Origin: Bdellovibrionaceae bacterium UBA6776
GTDB taxonomy: Bacteria; Bdellovibrionota; Bdellovibrionia; Bdellovibrionales; UBA1609
Length of the DNA stretch: 27,951 nucleotides
Assembly (NCBI GenBank): GCA_002453155.1
Contig: DKGG01000031.1
Coordinates: 1-27,951 of the forward strand
Direction: 5' to 3'
In this document: piece by piece, positions 5,971-13,719 of the stretch
How positions within the stretch are numbered: position 1 is the stretch's first letter
Layout: every line of letters begins with the position of its first letter
Position numbers and translations under genes: made by a program
Notes under the pieces: generated by a model
What the model saw: the letters and a program-made list of their open reading frames with translations, nothing else
What the model was told of the DNA's origin: nothing
Databases searched by the model: none

Positions 5971-8598
5971 ATGAGAAGTCAAATTCAAAATCCTTGGAAT
6001 CTGCCAATGCAATCCCTGCTTGCCCAGCTTGAAGTTCATCCAGAACGAGGATTGAGTTTGGACCAGGTGAAGCAACGCCAAGTCGAATTTGGCCAGAACC
6101 GAATTGAGACAAAAAAGCCCCCCACTTGGCTTTCTATCTTTCTCAGGCAATTTAAAAGCCTTCTGGTTGGCCTTCTTGCTATGGCGGCTTTGGTGGCAGT
6201 TCTGACCGGTGATCTTTCCGATGCATTGGCAATCCTCTTGGTGCTTCTGATCAACTCACTGATTGGGTTTGTTACTGAAGTCAGAGCCATTTCTTCAATG
6301 GAGTCTCTTCGAAAGATGGGGAGAACTTTGTGTCGTGTGATTCGAGAGGGACGGCAGATGAAAATATCTTCGGAGGATTTGGTCCCCGGGGACATTCTTT
6401 TGTTGGAAGCTGGAGATGTGGTTACTGCAGATCTTCGAATCATTGAAAGTCACAACCTGAATGCCGATGAGTCGGCCCTTACCGGTGAGTCCGTGCCGGT
6501 GGAAAAAGAGTTTAAAGATAGAATTGAGCACGTGGAAGGCATTTCTGACCGGACAAACATGTTGATGAAGGGCACCCACATCACAAAGGGGGTATGTCGA
6601 GCCGTCGCAACCAGTACAGGAATGAGCACAGAGCTTGGGAAAATTGCCTCTTTGACCTCAGCGGCGAAAGAAGAAGTAACGCCGCTTGAAAAGCGGCTGG
6701 ACCATTTGGGACGAAGGCTTCTGTGGCTGACTCTGGTTATCTCTATTTTTGTTTTTCTCAGCGGCCTGTTGACTGGAAAAGATCCCATTTTGATGGTTCA
6801 AACAGCCATCGCCTTAGCTGTTGCCACTGTGCCTGAAGGTCTTCCCATTGTGGCGACCATTGCTCTGGCAAAAGGACTTTGGACGATGGCGCGAAGAAAT
6901 GCCCTGGTAAATAAACTCTCAGCGGTGGAGACTTTGGGAGCAACCAGCATCATTGTCACTGACAAAACCGGAACGCTCACGGAAAACAAGATGACGGTTT
7001 CTGAAGTTTTGACATCTGAAGACCTTTTTTCTGTGAAATGGAATGACCACACAAAAAGGCAAGAGCTTCACAAAAACAACGAAGCTCTTTCTTCTTCGGA
7101 AATGAGTGCTGATCTTACGAGATTGATTGAAGTGGCTGGACTTTGCAATGATGCTACATTCACAGAGAACTCTCAGATGGGAGATCCTATGGAGATTGCC
7201 CTGCTCCGTCTCTCTGCGGATGTTCTAGTGAACGAGGAAGTTCTCAAGAAAAAATATCCTCGTGATTCCGAGGTTCCTTTTGATGCGCAAACCAAAATGA
7301 TGGCCACCATTCATCATCTGAGTGGCAAATATCTGATTGCCGTCAAAGGTGCTCCAGAAGCAGTTATTTCTCAGAGTCTATCGAGTGAAAAAGAAAGGGA
7401 GCGATGGCTTCGACAGAATGAAGCATTGGCATCGAGGGGACTTCGCGTTTTGGCGATGGCTGACAAGGAAACTTCGCAAAAAAAGGAAGAGCCCTACAAG
7501 AACTTAAGATTTCTTGGTTTGATCGGACTCATTGATCCCGCAAGGAAGGATGTTCCTCTGGCGATCGATCAGTGTCAAGAGGCGGGGATTCGAGTGATTA
7601 TGGCAACAGGAGATCAGGCAGGGACTGCGGTAAAAATTGGGCAGGACATTGGTTTGCCCTTAGATACTCTCACTCCAGTTTCCGGATCAGAGCTTGAAGG
7701 AGAGTGGTCGGACAGTCTTAAAAAACGATTGGAGAAAACATCGATATTTAGTCGGTTCAGTCCCGAACAAAAACTTCGTCTTGTCGGGCACTATCAAAGC
7801 CAGGGATACGTTGTGGCCATGACTGGAGATGGGGTGAATGATGCCCCAGCTCTTAAGAAGGCGGACATTGGAGTGGCAATGGGTCAACGTGGAACTGAAG
7901 TGGCTAAGGAAGCTTCGGATATGATTTTGAGGGACGATAGGTTTTCAACCATTGTTTTTGCTGTGGAGCAGGGGCGAGTGATTTTTTCCAACATCAGAAA
8001 ATTTGTGATCTATTTGCTTTCATGCAACATCAGTGAAGTTTTTGTCGTAGGAATTGCTTCGGTCTTTAGTTCTCAGCTTCCAATTATGCCCCTGCAGATT
8101 CTTTTTCTCAATTTGGTGACTGACGTTTTTCCCGCGTTGGCGCTAGGGATGGGAAAAGGAGATCACTCCTATCTGCTTTGCCCACCCCGAGGTTCTCAGG
8201 AAAAAATACTCGAAAAATCCCATTGGATTTTTATTTTCGTGTACGGAAGTCTTATTACGGCAACCGTGTTCGGCGTTTTTTCTTTATTTACTTTTTTTAT
8301 TGAAACACCCTTTGAGAAGGTCGTAACGCTCTCATTTTTGACTTTAGGGCTTTCTCAGGTGTTTCATGTATTCAATTTGAGAAAGTCTGACTCCAGTTTT
8401 GTTTTTAATGAGATTTCCAGGAATCCATACGTTTGGGGTGCAATTTCAATCTGTCTGGTTCTTTTTGTGGGAAGTGTTCATCTTCCTTTTGCGCAAGCGA
8501 CACTCGATCTTGTGCCGTTGACTTTTTATGAGTGGCTGACGGTGTTTGGATTTAGTCTTGTGCCCCTCATAGGTCAGTCTATTTTGAGGTTTAAGTAG
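5971..8598 (+). CDS. P2A-type cation-transporting ATPase, probably Ca2+ exporting
   Basis: An 875-residue P-type ATPase. Seen: actuator motif TGES (171-174), phosphorylation motif DKTGTLT (D331), hinge motif TGDGVNDAP (618 on), and M4 motif VPEGLP (E289). Ca2+-site residues known from SERCA are present: Asn686 and Glu689 in M5 (CNISEV), and Asn714, Thr717 and Asp718 in M6 (NLVTD). There is no N-terminal heavy-metal domain and no CPC motif, which argues against a copper or zinc pump. The N-terminal cation-ATPase domain starts with WNLP and the usual M7-M10 block ends the protein. Known role: inner-membrane ATP-driven Ca2+ efflux. The stop shares one base with the next gene's GTG, so translation is probably coupled. 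The region 5711-5970 upstream shows no clear promoter and only a weak ribosome-binding site. Confidence 0.92.
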   Translation: MRSQIQNPWNLPMQSLLAQLEVHPERGLSLDQVKQRQVEFGQNRIETKKPPTWLSIFLRQFKSLLVGLLAMAALVAVLTGDLSDALAILLVLLINSLIGFVTEVRAISSMESLRKMGRTLCRVIREGRQMKISSEDLVPGDILLLEAGDVVTADLRIIESHNLNADESALTGESVPVEKEFKDRIEHVEGISDRTNMLMKGTHITKGVCRAVATSTGMSTELGKIASLTSAAKEEVTPLEKRLDHLGRRLLWLTLVISIFVFLSGLLTGKDPILMVQTAIALAVATVPEGLPIVATIALAKGLWTMARRNALVNKLSAVETLGATSIIVTDKTGTLTENKMTVSEVLTSEDLFSVKWNDHTKRQELHKNNEALSSSEMSADLTRLIEVAGLCNDATFTENSQMGDPMEIALLRLSADVLVNEEVLKKKYPRDSEVPFDAQTKMMATIHHLSGKYLIAVKGAPEAVISQSLSSEKERERWLRQNEALASRGLRVLAMADKETSQKKEEPYKNLRFLGLIGLIDPARKDVPLAIDQCQEAGIRVIMATGDQAGTAVKIGQDIGLPLDTLTPVSGSELEGEWSDSLKKRLEKTSIFSRFSPEQKLRLVGHYQSQGYVVAMTGDGVNDAPALKKADIGVAMGQRGTEVAKEASDMILRDDRFSTIVFAVEQGRVIFSNIRKFVIYLLSCNISEVFVVGIASVFSSQLPIMPLQILFLNLVTDVFPALALGMGKGDHSYLLCPPRGSQEKILEKSHWIFIFVYGSLITATVFGVFSLFTFFIETPFEKVVTLSFLTLGLSQVFHVFNLRKSDSSFVFNEISRNPYVWGAISICLVLFVGSVHLPFAQATLDLVPLTFYEWLTVFGFSLVPLIGQSILRFK

Positions 8599-9767
8599 TG
8601 GATTACTCAACGGAAATACTTCCGATATTGGGATTGGTTTTGTTTTTTGGACTTCTTGTGCCTTCACTTTTTAAATGGTTTCATCTTCCCTTTGCCACAT
8701 CTTTAATTTGGGCCGGATTTCTAGCTGGCCCCAATGCATTTGACTATGTTGCTCCCAATGAAACCTTAAGAATGCTCGCATTTGTAGGAGCCAATTTTCT
8801 AATGCTTTTGGCTGGTTTCGAATCACCCGATTATCGCTCTCAAGTCTTTAACAAAAGGGGGCTGATTCTCTTCTCTTTCAGTGGCATTTTCCCGGCGATC
8901 ATCGGCTTCTTGATCCCTATTAACTTGAACTATGATCTTTCTGCGAGCCTTTTTGTGGGAGCCATGTTTTTGACATCCTCCATATTGATTTCTTCTTCTA
9001 CGGCAGAACAGCTGGGAGAAGGAAACCCGGATTTTGAGAAGGTTGTCAGATCCATTGCGGGTCTTTTGGATCTATTTGGAGCAATGATTGCTTTTCTCAT
9101 ATTTAAGAATATTGAACCCCATCACCGCTTTTCTTTGCCCATATTGCTCGGGCTTCTTGTCTCACTGGTTGTCGTCCTGCGCTTATTCTTGCCGGAGGTG
9201 ATATCTTATTTTTTTCAGAGGTTTTCAGAGAGAAAAGAACATGAGGGGCGGTTGAGATTGATTCTTGCCGTACTTCTTCTTGTGACTTTTGTCTTTTCCA
9301 TGTTGGATGTCCCATCGATCATTTCCTCTTTTTTGATTGGCTATTGTCTGACGTCAATTCCTGATATTGATGACGTCCGAGACAAACTAAGGACCATCGG
9401 CTACGGATTCTTTGTTCCAATATTTCTGTTTTTGGTTGGTTTGGACTTGGATTTTTCATTTGTCCATGAAATCAAAAGCGCAAATGTCGTGTTTCTAGGA
9501 ATTGTTTTGGCAGCTCTCCTGTCAAAAGTATTGTTTGGAACTCTGGGGGCTCGTCTCGTTGGCTTTAACAAGCGGGAATCTCTCCTCTTTGGTATGCTGT
9601 CCTCAACCCGTCTGACAGTTGCCGTGTCTGTTGGATATATTGCCTTCCAATTGAAAGTCATTGATAGCCTTATCTACACGTCTTTGATTTCGATCACCGC
9701 CATCGGCACTTTAATCATGCCGGCTTTGACAGTGATGCTCCATAAGTTTCAAAAGGGAGATTCTTGA
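8598..9767 (+). CDS. CPA-family cation:proton antiporter
   Basis: A 389-residue integral membrane protein with about 12 hydrophobic segments. Seen: the first helices with FKWFHLPFATSLIWAGFLAG, then FVGANFLMLLAGFE, a paired segment FLIGYCLTSIPDIDD, FFVPIFLFLVGLDLDF and GMLSSTRLTVAVSVG. This is the layout of the Na+/H+ or K+/H+ exchanger domain (CPA2, Kef/NapA-like). It lacks the C-terminal TrkA-N domain of Kef proteins and is therefore short. GTG start at 8598 overlaps the ATPase stop by one base, so it belongs to the same operon. Inference: it balances monovalent cations or pH alongside Ca2+ export. The ion cannot be told from sequence alone. Confidence 0.85.
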   Translation: MDYSTEILPILGLVLFFGLLVPSLFKWFHLPFATSLIWAGFLAGPNAFDYVAPNETLRMLAFVGANFLMLLAGFESPDYRSQVFNKRGLILFSFSGIFPAIIGFLIPINLNYDLSASLFVGAMFLTSSILISSSTAEQLGEGNPDFEKVVRSIAGLLDLFGAMIAFLIFKNIEPHHRFSLPILLGLLVSLVVVLRLFLPEVISYFFQRFSERKEHEGRLRLILAVLLLVTFVFSMLDVPSIISSFLIGYCLTSIPDIDDVRDKLRTIGYGFFVPIFLFLVGLDLDFSFVHEIKSANVVFLGIVLAALLSKVLFGTLGARLVGFNKRESLLFGMLSSTRLTVAVSVGYIAFQLKVIDSLIYTSLISITAIGTLIMPALTVMLHKFQKGDS

Positions 9768-10807
9768 TGCTCATTCATTTTGGAATTTTTCTTGTGGCTC
9801 TTGTGGCTCTTGCAAAAGGTGCGGATCTTTTTGTTGAATCGTCTGCGAAAATCGCCAAACGACTCGGAGTCAGTGACTTGGTGATCGGGCTGACAATAAC
9901 CTCGATAGGAACGAGTGTTCCTGAGTTGGCTTCATCCATATCCGCTTCATTGAATCAGGCTCCGGAATTGATTGTGGGAAACATTGTGGGAAGCAATATT
10001 GCAAACATCGGTTTGATTCTGGGTCTTTCCGCGCTCCTAAGATCCATTCAAACAGATGCAAAAATGCATGATCGGGACGGCCTTATCATGATTGCCAGTA
10101 CGGCTTTGTTTTTTTTGTTCTCCCTAGACAATCGCATCAACGAGGTTGAGTCGGGTATTTTCTTGCTGTTGTATCTGATGTACATATTTTTCGTTATTCT
10201 GTCGTCTGTTCGCGATCGAGCCTATCACTTTCGAGACTTCATGAAATTTGTCTTTGATTTTGAGTATGTGGAACCTGTGAAGCAGAGTTTGAAAATGAAT
10301 CTTCCTTCTCTAGGGAGATCCTATTCCACCACGGGGGAAAGATCAGCATCTGTAGGCCCTGTGAGCCGTATGTTCAAGGACTTTATAGTTCTGGGAGTTT
10401 CTGGAGGCTTGATTGTTTTTGGGGCAAAGTATTTGATCGAAGAGGCTTTGTGGACAGCCCAGAGATTCAGTATTCCTGATAATATCGTTGGGCTTACGTT
10501 GATTGCATTGGGAACATCTCTTCCTGAGCTGATGGTTTCTGTTGCCGCAGCGAGAAAGGGCAAAGGAGGGATCGTTGTGGGAAATGTCATTGGAAGCAAC
10601 ATTGCCAATATCCTTTTTATTGGGGGGGCCTCAGGATCCTTTGCTTTGCTTACTGTGGCTGAAGAGAGTGTCACTTACACAATTCCGGTGATGCTGTTCT
10701 TCAGTTTGATTCTTCTCTATTTTGTTAAAACCAATTGGGTGATTTCGAGGTTTCAGGGATTTGTATTGCTTCTCAGTTATATGGGCTTTATTTTGAGTGC
10801 CTTTTGA
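9767..10807 (+). CDS. Calcium/sodium antiporter, CaCA superfamily (YrbG-like), copy 1
   Basis: A 346-residue protein with the two inverted alpha-repeats that define the family: GTSVPELASSISAS...GNIVGSNIANIGL and GTSLPELMVSVAAA...GNVIGSNIANILF. The Glu of each PEL and the Asn of each GSN line the ion site in characterised exchangers. Between the halves lies a long cytoplasmic loop (about residues 145-205), longer than in copy 2. Start: ATG at 9767, whose first base is the last base of the upstream TGA, with GGGAG about 8 nt before; a TTG one codon earlier is the alternative. Role: Ca2+ exchange for Na+ or H+ in the inner membrane. Confidence 0.9.
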   Translation: MLIHFGIFLVALVALAKGADLFVESSAKIAKRLGVSDLVIGLTITSIGTSVPELASSISASLNQAPELIVGNIVGSNIANIGLILGLSALLRSIQTDAKMHDRDGLIMIASTALFFLFSLDNRINEVESGIFLLLYLMYIFFVILSSVRDRAYHFRDFMKFVFDFEYVEPVKQSLKMNLPSLGRSYSTTGERSASVGPVSRMFKDFIVLGVSGGLIVFGAKYLIEEALWTAQRFSIPDNIVGLTLIALGTSLPELMVSVAAARKGKGGIVVGNVIGSNIANILFIGGASGSFALLTVAEESVTYTIPVMLFFSLILLYFVKTNWVISRFQGFVLLLSYMGFILSAF

Positions 10808-10915
10808 GCAAGCAGCAGCGTGACTTTCAGTCATGTCTGTTTCGCGCAATGCTTTGGAAAATTTTGAATTTACGTGGGCGAAAATCTTTAATAAAAACGA
10901 TAAAAAGAGGTTTTT

Positions 10916-11881
10916 TTGCTTTTATTTTCAATTTCAATTTTATCGGGATTGGTTCTGCTGGTTTGGAGCGCAGACAAGTTCGTTGATGGTGCATCAAGTG
11001 TGGCTCGATATTATGGAATGTCACCACTGCTTATTGGAATGGTCATCATTGGCTTTGGAACTTCTGCTCCGGAGATGGTTGTGTCCGCTCTTTCTTCCTT
11101 GCAGGGGAATCCTGGAATTGCTTTGGGAAATGCTTACGGATCAAATATAACCAACATTGCACTGATCTTAGGAGTGACAGCGTTGTTGATGCCCATATCG
11201 GTTCATTCACAAATCTTACGGAAAGAGCTTCCCATTTTGTTTTTTGTCACTGTGATTGGAATTGGCTCGTTGATTGATTTGAAACTGACTCGACTTGAAG
11301 GAGTGATCCTCTTGCTCATTTTTACAGGAGTAATGGCTTGGACCATTTGGGAAGGTCTAAAGGGGGACAAGGATGCGTTCTCCGCGGAGATGAAGGTTGA
11401 GCTTGGAGAAGGACAAGTGTCTATCAAGAAGTCTTTCTTAATGTTGGTTTTTGGAATTCTGGTCTTGATCTTTAGCTCGCGTATTTTGGTTTATGGGGCA
11501 GTGGGAATTGCAACATCTTTGGGCGTTTCCGATGTGATTATTGGGCTTACCGTCATTGCCGTTGGAACATCTTTGCCGGAGTTGGCTTCCTCGATCATTG
11601 CAGCTCGCAAAGGGGAGCCGGACATTGCGCTGGGAAACGTGCTGGGTTCTAATTTTTTCAACACTTTGGCTGTGGTGGGTATTTCCGGTGTCATCCATCC
11701 TTTTAGTATTGAGAAAGAAATTTTTTATAGAGACGTAGGCGTTATGACGGTTTTGACTCTTTCGCTCTTTTTATTTGGTTATGGATTTCGAGGGCAGGGT
11801 CGCATCAATCGACTTGAAGGTGGCGTCTTGCTGTTGTCCTACTTCGCGTATACGGCTTATCTGGTTTCAGATGTGATCTAG
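10916..11881 (+). CDS. Calcium/sodium antiporter, CaCA superfamily, copy 2
   Basis: A 321-residue protein with alpha-1 GTSAPEMVVSALSS...GNAYGSNITNIAL and alpha-2 GTSLPELASSIIAA...GNVLGSNFFNTLA. The Thr in GSNIT and the Phe in GSNFF differ from copy 1, so the ion preference may differ. Start TTG at 10916, supported by AAGAGG 5 nt upstream; starts further upstream lack a site. It lies 108 nt after copy 1, with no terminator visible between, so it is probably the last gene of the cation operon. A terminator-like hairpin follows at 11891. Confidence 0.88.
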   Translation: MLLFSISILSGLVLLVWSADKFVDGASSVARYYGMSPLLIGMVIIGFGTSAPEMVVSALSSLQGNPGIALGNAYGSNITNIALILGVTALLMPISVHSQILRKELPILFFVTVIGIGSLIDLKLTRLEGVILLLIFTGVMAWTIWEGLKGDKDAFSAEMKVELGEGQVSIKKSFLMLVFGILVLIFSSRILVYGAVGIATSLGVSDVIIGLTVIAVGTSLPELASSIIAARKGEPDIALGNVLGSNFFNTLAVVGISGVIHPFSIEKEIFYRDVGVMTVLTLSLFLFGYGFRGQGRINRLEGGVLLLSYFAYTAYLVSDVI

Positions 11882-11890
11882 AATCTCTCT

Positions 11891-11914
11891 CAAAAAGGTG
11901 CCATGCACTTTTTG
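11891..11914. terminator. Bidirectional terminator-like hairpin between convergent genes
   Basis: The arms caaaaag-tgc and gca-cttttt-g pair over 10 bp with one bulged G and a CAT loop, placed between the exchanger stop (11881) and the minus-strand CoA-transferase stop (11952). The A and T runs in the arms would serve both directions, but the stem is low in GC. Confidence 0.5.
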
Positions 11915-11951
11915 GTAGCAAAGCCCCGTCAAATTCGCCGTCTTCAGAAAT

Positions 11952-13217
11952 TTAGCAGTGGCTGTGCCAGAAATCCTTCTCCAGCTGTTCCTGGTGGTCT
12001 GGATGAGCCACTTCGATCAATGCTTTGGCCCGCTCTCCCAAAGTTTTTCCATAAAGCTCGGCCACTCCGAATTCGGTCACCACAAAGTGCACGTGGGACC
12101 GGGTTGTAACAACTCCGGCTCCAGGTTTTAACTGGGCCACGATCTTCGAGACTCCATTGCGAGAAAGACTTTCCATGGCGATGATGGGTTTTCCGCCTTT
12201 TGAAAGGGCCGCCCCTCTCATAAAATCCATTTGTCCACCCACACCCGAAATGATCTTGTGACCCACGGAATCTGCACACACCTGCCCGGTCAAATCCACT
12301 TCCACCGCCGAGTTGATGGCAACCACTTTTGGATTTCTGGCAATGTTGATGGGATTGTTCACATAATCCACGGCCAAATTCAAAACCGAGGGATTGTCAT
12401 CGACAAAGTCATAAAGTTCTTTGGATCCGAGCAAAAAAGTTGAAACACTTTTTCCCGGGTGGATTTTTTTAAGAGAGTTGTTGATGACTCCATTTTGTAT
12501 CAGTCGAAGAGCGCCGTCAGACCACATTTCGCTGTGAAGCCCCAGATCTTTGTGTTGAGTCAGCTCCCGTGTTACCGCATCAGGAATGGATCCAATTCCC
12601 ATTTGCAAAGTAGACCCATCTTCAATCAGTTCGGCAACAAAGCGTCCAATTTTTTGAACACTTTTTGAGGGCACCGGAGATTTCAGTTGGGGCAATTCTT
12701 CATCCATTTCCACCATGGCGTGAAATTGACTCTTATGAATGAGGCCATCCCCATGAAGCCGCGGCATTTTGGAATTCACTTGAGCAATTAAAATTTCAGA
12801 TCGAGAGGCGGCCGCCACCGCCACATCGGCGCTCACGCCCAGGCTGCAGTATCCGAACCGATCGGGAGGAGAAACGTGCAAAAGTGCCACATCCAGAGGG
12901 CATTGTTCCGACAAAAACAATCCTGGAATTTCCGAAAGAAAGCAGGGCAAATAATCGATGTGTTTATAGTCCATTTGCTTTCGCACATTGGACCCGACAA
13001 AAAGGTTGATCACTCGAAAGGTGTTGGAATACTGAGGCTGCGCGTACTCGGCAGGTCCTTCTGTATGTAGGTGAATCATCGTCAGATCAGATTTCTGGTT
13101 CGCTTGAAGGACAAGTTCCCGAAGGAGGGCATTTGGAGTGGCAGCTCCTCCATGAACAAAAATTCGAGAACCATTGGGAATGAGCGAAATTGCATCAGTA
13201 AGGGATGTGGATTTCAT
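11952..13217 (-). CDS. Acetyl-CoA hydrolase/CoA-transferase family protein (4-hydroxybutyrate CoA-transferase-like)
   Basis: A 421-residue protein. Seen: the N-terminal RIFVHGGAATPNALL region, GIGSIPDAVTREL, GLHSEMWSDGALRLI with the catalytic-type Glu at residue 230, GVGGQMDFMRGAALSKGGKP, and the C-terminal VVTTRSHVHFVVTEFGVAEL...RAKALIEVAHPDHQEQL. This is the two-domain class I CoA-transferase fold (acetyl-CoA hydrolase/transferase N and C domains) at normal length. Known chemistry: a Glu-CoA thioester intermediate moving CoA between acetyl-CoA and a carboxylic acid. The acceptor (acetate, succinate, 4-hydroxybutyrate or other) cannot be set from sequence. It is cytoplasmic and a single gene ending at the hairpin at 11891-11914. 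Confidence 0.9.
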   Translation of the reverse strand: MKSTSLTDAISLIPNGSRIFVHGGAATPNALLRELVLQANQKSDLTMIHLHTEGPAEYAQPQYSNTFRVINLFVGSNVRKQMDYKHIDYLPCFLSEIPGLFLSEQCPLDVALLHVSPPDRFGYCSLGVSADVAVAAASRSEILIAQVNSKMPRLHGDGLIHKSQFHAMVEMDEELPQLKSPVPSKSVQKIGRFVAELIEDGSTLQMGIGSIPDAVTRELTQHKDLGLHSEMWSDGALRLIQNGVINNSLKKIHPGKSVSTFLLGSKELYDFVDDNPSVLNLAVDYVNNPINIARNPKVVAINSAVEVDLTGQVCADSVGHKIISGVGGQMDFMRGAALSKGGKPIIAMESLSRNGVSKIVAQLKPGAGVVTTRSHVHFVVTEFGVAELYGKTLGERAKALIEVAHPDHQEQLEKDFWHSHC

Positions 13218-13278
13218 GGATGCAATTATGATTCAGTTTTGATCTGAGAGCCAATCCCCAATTCGCTGCAGCAGCACG

Positions 13279-13719
13279 TTAAAAAGACAATGGAGACTTG
13301 GACTCTTGGGTCCTGAATAGTTTTAAAATTCGATAGGAAAGAGCGATATGCCTCATGTTTCCATTGCACAGTTGCAAAGAGTACAGATTGGGCTGAAATT
13401 GAATTTTTCCAAAACTCTGACTCTTCGTGCAAGGTTTCTCGCTTTTCTTGAGAGAGGTCTGAATCTCCTGCTCCACAATTTTGTGAATCACGGCCAATGA
13501 TGAGCCGGGAACTGTATTTCTCCAAGTCACATTTCCCTTTACACTGTGTTTTAGATGAATCAGGAGGTTATCGCCTGTGGAGTACACATCGAACCAATTT
13601 GGAGTTCGATGTTGGTCGATAAGATTAAAGCTCGCCACAAGATCTTGTGTCTTCTTTGCGGAGGCACCCATTGAAAATGTCAGAGAGGACAAACTTACAA
13701 TTAATATAAAAAACTTCAT
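13279..13719 (-). CDS. Small secreted protein coupled to a lipoprotein metalloprotease-like gene
   Basis: A 146-residue protein with signal peptide MKFFILIVSLSSLTFSMGASA. No family is recognised. The mature part has basic beta-like stretches (NWFDVYSTGDNLLIHLKHS) and cysteines at EKPCTKS and LQLCNGN that could pair. Start: ATG at 13719, chosen because it overlaps the stop of the upstream gene by 4 nt (ATGA) and is followed directly by a signal peptide; AAGGAGA lies about 9 nt before. Inference: an exported partner of the 614-residue lipoprotein, perhaps an inhibitor, substrate or subunit; this rests on coupling alone. Confidence 0.65.
   Translation of the reverse strand: MKFFILIVSLSSLTFSMGASAKKTQDLVASFNLIDQHRTPNWFDVYSTGDNLLIHLKHSVKGNVTWRNTVPGSSLAVIHKIVEQEIQTSLKKSEKPCTKSQSFGKIQFQPNLYSLQLCNGNMRHIALSYRILKLFRTQESKSPLSF

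Noticed and set aside
6036..7052. Several minus-strand frames within the P-type ATPase
   Set aside because: Shadow frames of a long GC-biased gene; composition is not protein-like.
13226..13525. Minus-strand 99-codon frame
   Set aside because: It overlaps the small secreted protein in another frame, with no signal or start site.
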